Assembly: GCA_016198635.1 (NCBI GenBank)
Contig: JACQIF010000073.1
Coordinates: forward strand, 1-6,358
Reading direction: 5' to 3'
DNA length: 6,358 nucleotides
Origin: Candidatus Aenigmatarchaeota archaeon
GTDB lineage: Archaea > Aenigmatarchaeota > Aenigmatarchaeia > PWEA01 > JACQIF01
Every line of letters begins with the position of its first letter. Position 1 is the first letter of the stretch. Under the pieces are notes generated by a model. It did no database searches, had not been told where the DNA came from, and saw only the letters and a list, made by a program, of their open reading frames with translations. Shown one piece after another: positions 1 to 4,667 of the stretch. The position numbers were made by a program, and so were the translations under genes.

Positions 1-626
1 GGAATAAGTGTTGCATTACTTATCTTCGTGCCGACGGCAAGTCCGGTGACGACCGCAGTAGTCAGCAAACCCCTATTGGACCTGTTTTCTAGGGCGCGCA
101 GAAAAACGTAGATGGCAAGCGTGTAAAAAAAGACCGTTGGAGAGTCCTTTGCCGCGAGCCGCGTGTGCGCGAGGAACGCCGGCGTCAGCGAGAGGATAAG
201 CGCACCTACGAGCGCGGTTTTTCTGTCAAACAGCCTTTTTCCTATCAGGTATGTCAGTACGACTGTTAGGGAACCAAGCAGTGCAGAGAAGAGGCGCATG
301 TAAACGAGCGCGCTGTGCTTGACTGCATCGATACTCAGCAGCGCTTGACTGTAACCTGCCGTGAACAGGTCTCTGTGGTGGACGAGTACATCGAACCCCA
401 CTGGAATCGCGTAAAGATAGCCGTAGACAGGCGGAACCTCCTGCCTGAAGTTCCATGCGTCGTATGAAAAATCGTGCTTGTAGAGGTTGTAGCCGTAGCC
501 TAAAGCGCCAGCGACGGACGCGCCTTCGTCCCATGTTTCGTACGGGCTCCTGATGTCGTATGTGCGGACACCCATCGAAAAGAGGAACAGAACAGCTACG
601 AGCAGCGTCCCTTTGTTTTTGAGCAT
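1..626 (-). CDS. GT39 / PMT_2-like membrane glycosyltransferase (GT-C fold), 3' end cut by window edge
   Basis: This is the N-terminal 208 residues of an integral-membrane glycosyltransferase of the ArnT/PMT type, which uses a polyprenyl-phosphate sugar as donor and acts on the outer face of the membrane. The frame is open from the ATG at 626-624 to the window edge. A first membrane helix (residues 7-20) is followed by an acidic loop, YDIRSPYETWDE (23-34), in the place of the catalytic Asp/Glu of GT-C enzymes. VPPVYGYLYA (64-73) matches the family's Pro-Pro-x-Tyr helix start. Residues 111-177 follow the PMT_2 pattern closely: RLFSALLGSL, GKRLFDRK, LSLTP, then R156 and the second acidic site K160-D161-S162-P163. 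It starts 12 nt after the GT2 stop with its own ribosome binding site, so the two are co-transcribed and the GT2 product may supply its donor. Full-length relatives usually run to about 450-600 residues, so more than half is missing. Acceptor and sugar are unknown. Confidence 0.9.
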   Translation of the reverse strand, partial: MLKNKGTLLVAVLFLFSMGVRTYDIRSPYETWDEGASVAGALGYGYNLYKHDFSYDAWNFRQEVPPVYGYLYAIPVGFDVLVHHRDLFTAGYSQALLSIDAVKHSALVYMRLFSALLGSLTVVLTYLIGKRLFDRKTALVGALILSLTPAFLAHTRLAAKDSPTVFFYTLAIYVFLRALENRSNRGLLTTAVVTGLAVGTKISNATLI

Positions 627-631
627 CGCTG

Positions 632-639
632 TCACTCCC
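632..639 (-). promoter_or_regulatory. Ribosome binding site of the GT39 gene
   Basis: GGGAGTGA lies just upstream of the ATG at 626-624. GGAG ends 8 nt before the start. The first G is also the last base of the TAG stop of the preceding GT2 gene, so the Shine-Dalgarno overlaps that stop. This fixes the start of the GT39 gene and supports translational coupling of the pair. Confidence 0.75.
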
Positions 640-1574
640 TATTCGGCGATCGTGTACGTGCGTTCCTTCGAAGACTGGTAGTAGATGCGTATGATTATCT
701 CAGCGAGGAAGCCGAATATCACTATCTGGAAGCCGAGCAGTATGAGCATCACTGAGAGTAGCAGCAGAGGCCCCACGTCCAGCGGCACACCGAAAAGCAG
801 CTTCTGGATAAGAACTTTGTATGCCGCTATGAGCGTTCCCAACGCCGCCATTCCAACGCCGATGCTTCCGAACGCGTGCAGTGGGCGCGTCGAGAAATCT
901 GTCCAGAACTTTACGTATAGAAGGTCCAGGAAGCCCTTGAATAAACGTCTCGCACCGTACTTGGTTTTGCCAAAACGCCGCGCATGGTGGCGGACCTTCA
1001 TCTCGCCAACGCTGTAGCCTTTGGACGCGATGAGCGCCGGGATGTAACGGTGCATCTCCCCGTACAAACGAACGCTCTTCAGTGCGTCCGCCCGGTATGC
1101 TTTCAGCGCGCACACGGAGTCGTGGATGTCCACGCCTGTCAGTTTCCGCATCATGCCTGTTTGCAACTTCGAGAAGAACCTCTTTGCGAACGGGTCTTTG
1201 CGTTCGTAGCGCCAGCCGCTCACGACGCCGTAGCGGCCTTTTTCCAGCATGTCCACGAGTGCGGGAATGTCTTCAGGATCGTTCTGCAAGTCGCCGTCCA
1301 TCGTCACTATTATGTCGCCTTGTGCTGCATCGATGCCTGCCTGGAAGGCCTGTGTCTGCCCGAAGCGCCGGCTCAAAGAGACGACGTGAAAATGCGAGTC
1401 CTTGTGCGCCAGCTCCTTTAAGCGTGGCAGCGTCGCGTCAGTTGAGCCGTCGTTGGCGACGACGATCTCATACTTGCGCCCCATCTTTTTCAGCACGCGC
1501 GTCACGGCCTCGTAGAGCGGGCGCACGTTCGCCTCTTCGTTGTACATGGGGACAACGACCGATATTGAGTGCAT
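639..1574 (-). CDS. GT2-family polyprenyl (dolichyl)-phosphate sugar transferase with two C-terminal TM helices
   Basis: A 311-residue glycosyltransferase family 2 protein of the DPMS/GtrB/ArnC type. These enzymes move a sugar from a nucleotide donor to a polyprenyl phosphate at the cytoplasmic face. A GT-A domain occupies residues 1 to about 225: VVVPMYNEE (6-14), NDGSTD (41-46), the metal-binding DxD in MDGDLQNDPEDIP (92-104), SGWRYERKD (119-127), HDSVCALKAYR (151-161), GEMHRYIPAL (172-181) and RFGKTKYG (200-207). The last three are hallmarks of the polyprenyl-phosphate branch rather than of secreted-polysaccharide synthases. Two hydrophobic helices follow (about 232-256 and 268-297), as in GtrB-like enzymes, and a short basic tail. 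The ATG has no Shine-Dalgarno but a TATA box about 25 nt upstream, so a leaderless message is likely besides read-through. Downstream, 12 nt away, is a GT39 gene that would use a polyprenyl-phosphate sugar. The sugar cannot be told from sequence; mannose, glucose or GlcNAc derivatives are all possible. Confidence 0.93.
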   Translation of the reverse strand: MHSISVVVPMYNEEANVRPLYEAVTRVLKKMGRKYEIVVANDGSTDATLPRLKELAHKDSHFHVVSLSRRFGQTQAFQAGIDAAQGDIIVTMDGDLQNDPEDIPALVDMLEKGRYGVVSGWRYERKDPFAKRFFSKLQTGMMRKLTGVDIHDSVCALKAYRADALKSVRLYGEMHRYIPALIASKGYSVGEMKVRHHARRFGKTKYGARRLFKGFLDLLYVKFWTDFSTRPLHAFGSIGVGMAALGTLIAAYKVLIQKLLFGVPLDVGPLLLLSVMLILLGFQIVIFGFLAEIIIRIYYQSSKERTYTIAE

Positions 1575-1594
1575 AGGAATCGTTCGCGTGGGGG

Positions 1595-1603
1595 ATTTAA
1601 ATA
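1595..1603 (-). promoter_or_regulatory. Internal TATA box for the GT2 gene (leaderless)
   Basis: On the minus strand TATTTAAAT is centred about 25 nt before the GT2 ATG at 1574, inside the 31-nt gap after the flavoenzyme gene. Archaeal transcription starts about 25-27 nt downstream of the TATA centre, which would put the first transcribed base at or next to the start codon. The absence of a Shine-Dalgarno before this ATG agrees. An AT-rich gap by chance is the alternative. Confidence 0.6.
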
Positions 1604-1605
1604 CG

Positions 1606-2673
1606 CTATTTAGAAGTTATGCGTACCTCGTTACCTATAATCCGCACAACCTCGTTTGCAGCGTTCACGCAGTTCGGTATCTTCCCTGAGAACATCGTTA
1701 TTATCTTGTCGTCGACGCGCTGCACGACTGTAGGACGTGCGTCCGTAGACTCGAGGTACGGCAGCACGGTGCGTATGGTGAAGAACGAACCGACGTGTTC
1801 TGCTTCGCGTATCGCAGGAATGAACTCTGCCGCGGATTCAATGAACTTGTCGAAGTTCGTTATAGGGAGGTTCTTGATCACGCCGTTGTGCAGCAGCGGT
1901 CGGAACTCCTCATCTATGATCGGGTGCTTGCCCACGTTGCTCTGGTGTATGGCATGCACAACATTCCCAAGGAGGAAGTTTCCGGTGCGGCCGTAAGGGT
2001 CGACGCACATGAAAGGGCCGTCCATCACGACGATGCTCTTGTTATTGAACGTCTGCGGTAAACGAACGACAGGCTTCTCGCACAGCTCGAACTGGTACTT
2101 CTTGTGTTGCGCAGGCTCGTGGAAAAATGCGTTCATCGCAGCGTACGTTGCGACGACAACGAAATCATAGTCTTTGGTAATATCTGATTTAGCTTCTGTG
2201 TTGAGCCGCACGCGGACGCTGGCTGCGCGAAGCTTGCGCCAGCACGCTTCTTTGAGGGCATGTGGGTCTATAAGATTTTCCTTAACTTTTATTGTCAATG
2301 CTATTTTATCTTTGTTAATGAGGTCTAAACTTACTTCTTCTGCATGCAGGCCGTGCTTCTTCAAAAACGCCGCGTACTGTTCTGCCGTTGTCAGAGTTTT
2401 GCCCTTTGCGATGCAGTAGTACTGTTCCACGCCTTCAACAACCGCTTCCGGGTACTCTTTTTTGAACTCTGGTTCGGCCTCGAGCAGCGAGGCGACCGTA
2501 TCGTCGCTGCGTGGATAATGGTAGCCGCGGTGCAGGCGGAATTGGTTGAGCCCCGACGCCGCGCCCATGATGTCGGCGCCTTTCTCGAAGAGATCCACGC
2601 TGTGCCCGGCGCCAGCCAGCTTCACTGCTGCCGTCACGCCGAATATCCCTCCGCCAACTACAGCGATTTTCAT
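1606..2673 (-). CDS. FAD-dependent oxidoreductase, DAO fold, substrate unknown
   Basis: A soluble, presumably cytoplasmic flavoprotein of 355 residues. The N-terminus is a Rossmann FAD-binding unit: VVGGGIFG (5-12, the GxGxxG dinucleotide loop), with the ribose-binding acidic residue at E30 in DLFEKG. It is followed by GAASGLNQFRLHRGYHYPRS (37-56), a stretch shared by DAO-like enzymes; the RLHRGYHYPRS part resembles, from memory, uncharacterised FAD oxidoreductases in bacterial surface-polysaccharide clusters. VVVATYAAMN in mid-protein is the usual second flavin-side strand, and FSGKIPNCVNAANEV (328-342) takes the place of the C-terminal FAD-contacting segment. The start chosen is the ATG at 2673. 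A GTG 12 nt further upstream is in frame but falls inside the Shine-Dalgarno, and the ATG places the Rossmann strand at residue 2. Its place between a Gfo/Idh enzyme and glycosyltransferases suggests oxidation of a sugar or sugar-derived acid, but no substrate can be assigned. It is not a recognisable UDP-galactopyranose mutase. Confidence 0.9.
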   Translation of the reverse strand: MKIAVVGGGIFGVTAAVKLAGAGHSVDLFEKGADIMGAASGLNQFRLHRGYHYPRSDDTVASLLEAEPEFKKEYPEAVVEGVEQYYCIAKGKTLTTAEQYAAFLKKHGLHAEEVSLDLINKDKIALTIKVKENLIDPHALKEACWRKLRAASVRVRLNTEAKSDITKDYDFVVVATYAAMNAFFHEPAQHKKYQFELCEKPVVRLPQTFNNKSIVVMDGPFMCVDPYGRTGNFLLGNVVHAIHQSNVGKHPIIDEEFRPLLHNGVIKNLPITNFDKFIESAAEFIPAIREAEHVGSFFTIRTVLPYLESTDARPTVVQRVDDKIITMFSGKIPNCVNAANEVVRIIGNEVRITSK

Positions 2674-2682
2674 TATTTCATA

Positions 2683-2687
2683 CACCT
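2683..2687 (-). promoter_or_regulatory. Ribosome binding site deciding the start of the FAD oxidoreductase
   Basis: AGGTG on the minus strand ends 9 nt before the ATG at 2673. It overlaps the alternative in-frame GTG codon at 2685-2683, which would leave that codon without a usable binding site. A three-codon frame ATG-AAA-TAA lies between the AGGTG and the start and overlaps it by one base; it sits too close to the AGGTG to be a convincing leader peptide. Confidence 0.65.
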
Positions 2688-2693
2688 ACTATA

Positions 2694-2726
2694 ATGAAAA
2701 CTTGAAGTCCATTTCAAGATTTTCAT
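2694..2726 (-). repeat. Inverted repeat / mRNA hairpin between the Gfo/Idh and FAD genes
   Basis: On the plus strand ATGAAAACTTGAA (2694-2706) is matched by the inverse of TTCAAGATTTTCAT (2713-2726), giving 13 base pairs with one bulged base (2719) and a 6-nt loop. In the transcript the 5' arm contains the TGA stop of the Gfo/Idh gene (2725-2723), and the 3' arm ends 7 nt before the AGGTG of the flavoenzyme gene. It is AT-rich and not followed by a U run, so a terminator is unlikely. A processing or stability element, a control on translation of the second gene, or an operator are possible. Confidence 0.65.
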
Positions 2727-3622
2727 TGAACCAAATCCTTAATCTCATTTCTTATTTTTTCAGCGGTTTTTACGACCTCTGCGCCAAAGGCGCCATCCGT
2801 TTCCGATGATTCGTCCATTTCTATAACCTTCAAAAAATCTTTGCACTCGGCCGTTAGCGCACTCTCCTCGGCGCGGTAAACCTCGCTTAACGATTCGCCG
2901 ATAGCTTTAAACAGCTTATCGTCCTCCCAAAGGTAGGCGTTTTCGCCCGTTTTGACGGTCATAACCTTCTTTTTGGCAGAGCTCACGCGGTTGACGTGAA
3001 TCGCGCAGCGACGGTCGCCTGGGAAATGGAGCGTGACTGCTAGTACGTCCGTAGACGTTACCCATTGTTGTGTATATTTGACTTCCACCTTTTTCACATC
3101 CCCGAACAGATCAATCGCTAACGCCACATCGTGGACGAGAAGGTTCCACACGAGCTCTTCGCCGAAGGTTCCCCACTTGAGCCATTCCATGTTCGCCTGC
3201 CGGACGCCTTCTTTCTGGACTATTATTTTCAACTGCTTCCATGCCGGATGGTGAAGGAAGACGTGGCCAACAAACAGCGTGCGCCCGCGTTTGCGCGCTA
3301 GCGCGTTGAGCGCATCGGCCTCTTCGTAACTCGTGGCCAAAGGTTTTTCCACGAAAACGTGTTTTCCTGCCTCGAGCGCGCGTCGCGCGAGTGCGGCGTG
3401 CGTTTCTATGGGCGTTGCGATGACGACCGCATCTATCGAACGGTCTTTCAGCACGTCATCGTACGAAAATGTATGCTTGATTGACGGATAGTTCTCTTTC
3501 AGCCACTCTACGTTTGCGGCGCTGCCGTTGCTGCAGCACGTTGTCACCGTGCACAGCGCGTTCAGCTCGCGCACGAGATTCTTGCCCCAGCGTCCTATGC
3601 CCACGACAGCGATGTTGACCAT
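2723..3622 (-). CDS. Gfo/Idh/MocA-family NAD(P)-dependent oxidoreductase
   Basis: A 299-residue soluble enzyme with the two-domain Gfo/Idh/MocA layout. The N-terminal Rossmann domain has VVGIGRWG (6-13, GxGxxG), VVIATP (66-71) with H75, and HVFVEKPLA (88-96) carrying the EKP triad with the catalytic Lys93. The C-terminal domain holds WNLLVHDVALAIDLFG (159-174), where H164 lines up with the family's catalytic His. Family members oxidise or reduce a hydroxyl or keto group of sugars and nucleotide sugars, often at C3, before amination or epimerisation. Bacillus myo-inositol dehydrogenase uses a Lys, an Asp and a His with spacing D-xxx-H; here the Asp position is N160. At 299 residues it is on the short side for the family (about 320-390), with a compact C-terminal sheet domain. 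The ATG at 3622 has no clear Shine-Dalgarno and lies 28 nt after the preceding stop. Its neighbours suggest a sugar substrate; which one is not visible. Confidence 0.92.
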   Translation of the reverse strand: MVNIAVVGIGRWGKNLVRELNALCTVTTCCSNGSAANVEWLKENYPSIKHTFSYDDVLKDRSIDAVVIATPIETHAALARRALEAGKHVFVEKPLATSYEEADALNALARKRGRTLFVGHVFLHHPAWKQLKIIVQKEGVRQANMEWLKWGTFGEELVWNLLVHDVALAIDLFGDVKKVEVKYTQQWVTSTDVLAVTLHFPGDRRCAIHVNRVSSAKKKVMTVKTGENAYLWEDDKLFKAIGESLSEVYRAEESALTAECKDFLKVIEMDESSETDGAFGAEVVKTAEKIRNEIKDLVQ

Positions 3623-3640
3623 ACAAGAGCACTTCGGAAG

Positions 3641-3650
3641 ATTAACTATT
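3641..3650 (-). promoter_or_regulatory. Weak TATA-like element before the Gfo/Idh gene
   Basis: AATAGTTAAT on the minus strand is centred about 23 nt before the ATG at 3622, in the 28-nt gap after the flippase-like gene. The missing Shine-Dalgarno suggests a leaderless start as for the GT2 gene, but the match to an archaeal TATA box is poor and the spacing slightly short. Read-through from 4613 is at least as likely. Confidence 0.25.
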
Positions 3651-4613
3651 TCAACGTATTTTCGTCGCGGCTATAGAGCCCACTGCGACGTAGACCCAGT
3701 ACGACATTATGCGCGCGAGCAGCACCGCGGCGCTGGCCTGTGGAAGCGTCGCAAATCCCAGCGTCACGAACAACAGGACAGACGATATTTCCGTGGAGCC
3801 GAGGCCGCCAGGCAGGAAGCTTAACACACCAACGAGGATGGAGATTGAGGTGATCCCTATTAGTGGAATCAACGGAACATTCGTACCGACAGCGAGAAAC
3901 GCCACGCCGCTGATGAGACCTACTGTTACCCATATCAGGAAACTAAGAAGCAGCGACACCAGTAAATGCGTCTTATTTTTGTATCTTTGGAAGGCTTTAA
4001 AGAGCGTGTCTGTTTTTGATATAATTCTCTGTCGCGGTAAGCGGACAAACGGGATTTTTGAGAGGAGGCGCGCAGACAGACTGATAAACGACGCAAATCT
4101 TTTTCTCGATGAAACGGCGTAAGCCATCGCGGCGATTGAGACAACGAACAGCAGCAGTGCGCTCTGGATGTAGGCGTTCGTCCTTCCCGCAGGCAGGAAT
4201 AGCAGAGTGAGGGCGCCGAGTACTACAAGCACCAGCATGTCGACAGCGCGTTCCACAACTATGGAAGGCAACGAAGCGCTCACCGGCACGTTGTTGTGCC
4301 TTTTCAGCAAGAGCGAACGCACAGGGTCGCCGATGCGGCCTGGCGTGGCGTTCGCCAGATAGAAGCCTACGAGGAACACATACGCGACGTCTTTGAGCGT
4401 TACGCGCACGCCCGCGGCCTTGAGCAGGTAGTCCCACCTGAAGATGCGCATATACACGCCTGCGGCCCAGAGGCCGATACCCCATGCGATGTACGACGGG
4501 CTCACTCGTTTCAACGTAGCGGCTATGGAATTCACGTCAGATAAGTAAAGGAGTGCGGCAAGGAGCCCCAGCGACATTACGGTGTACAAATGCTTTCCTT
4601 TTATGTTCCCCAC
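3651..4613 (-). CDS. Flippase-like membrane protein, LPG_synthase_TM / UPF0104 (TIGR00374-type)
   Basis: A polytopic membrane protein of 320 residues with about seven or eight hydrophobic segments, matching the membrane part of the MprF/LPG synthase superfamily, whose stand-alone members are about 300-340 residues. The family signatures are present: FYLANATPGRIGDPVRSLLLKR in residues 84-105 (Pro-Gly-Arg-x-Gly-acid followed by an Arg), VERAVDM (120-126), and PGGLGSTE (268-275) near the C-terminus. The soluble aminoacyl-transferase domain of MprF is absent, so lysyl transfer to lipid is not expected. The membrane domain is linked to lipid flipping in MprF, and in haloarchaeal AglD, as I recall, the same domain is fused to a GT2 domain. 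Here a GT2 gene lies in the same operon, so a role in moving or handling a polyprenyl-linked sugar is plausible but inferred. The start is a GTG at 4613, placed just downstream of a TATA box and without a separate Shine-Dalgarno; the next in-frame ATG (residue 13) would remove part of the first helix. Confidence 0.9.
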   Translation of the reverse strand: MGNIKGKHLYTVMSLGLLAALLYLSDVNSIAATLKRVSPSYIAWGIGLWAAGVYMRIFRWDYLLKAAGVRVTLKDVAYVFLVGFYLANATPGRIGDPVRSLLLKRHNNVPVSASLPSIVVERAVDMLVLVVLGALTLLFLPAGRTNAYIQSALLLFVVSIAAMAYAVSSRKRFASFISLSARLLSKIPFVRLPRQRIISKTDTLFKAFQRYKNKTHLLVSLLLSFLIWVTVGLISGVAFLAVGTNVPLIPLIGITSISILVGVLSFLPGGLGSTEISSVLLFVTLGFATLPQASAAVLLARIMSYWVYVAVGSIAATKIR

Positions 4614-4637
4614 CTTTTACGTAAAGATTCAGGAGCG

Positions 4638-4647
4638 TTTATATAAG
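4638..4647. promoter_or_regulatory. Palindromic TATA box shared by two divergent genes
   Basis: TTTATATAAG contains the perfect palindrome TTATATAA (4639-4646) and is the best TATA element in the 54-nt intergenic region. Its centre is about 25 nt from the ATG of the plus-strand gene (4668) and about 29 nt from the GTG of the minus-strand gene (4613). Both messages would therefore be leaderless or have only a few leader bases, and neither start has a separate Shine-Dalgarno. No clear purine-rich BRE flanks either side, so direction preference cannot be read from the sequence. Confidence 0.7.
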
Positions 4648-4667
4648 GCGTTGTATATGGCGGTTCT

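Noticed and set aside
226..534. Minus-strand open frame of 102 codons
   Set aside because: It lies in another frame inside the GT39 gene, is very rich in Arg and Pro with no domain pattern, and the GT39 frame has clear family motifs.
984..1576. Overlapping plus-strand open frames opposite the GT2 gene
   Set aside because: Compositionally they look like shadows (Arg/Ser or His/Val/Cys-rich), have no ribosome binding site, and the opposite strand carries a textbook GT2 sequence.
1606..2673. UDP-galactopyranose mutase
   Set aside because: The FAD-binding N-terminus is shared, but the sequence after it follows the DAO pattern and I see no mutase-specific motifs.
2674..2681. Three-codon upstream frame ATG-AAA-TAA before the flavoenzyme start
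   Set aside because: It immediately follows the AGGTG, leaving too little spacing for initiation, so it is probably chance in an AT-rich spacer.
2694..2726. Reading the hairpin as an intrinsic terminator
   Set aside because: There is no U run after the stem, the stem is AT-rich, and the next gene starts 21 nt downstream in the same direction with its own ribosome binding site.
3632..3640. Short palindrome CTTCGGAAG upstream of the Gfo/Idh start
   Set aside because: Only four paired bases around one central base; expected by chance in this length of sequence.
3651..4613. Full lysylphosphatidylglycerol synthase (MprF)
   Set aside because: Only the membrane domain is present; the roughly 300-residue soluble aminoacyl-transferase domain is missing.
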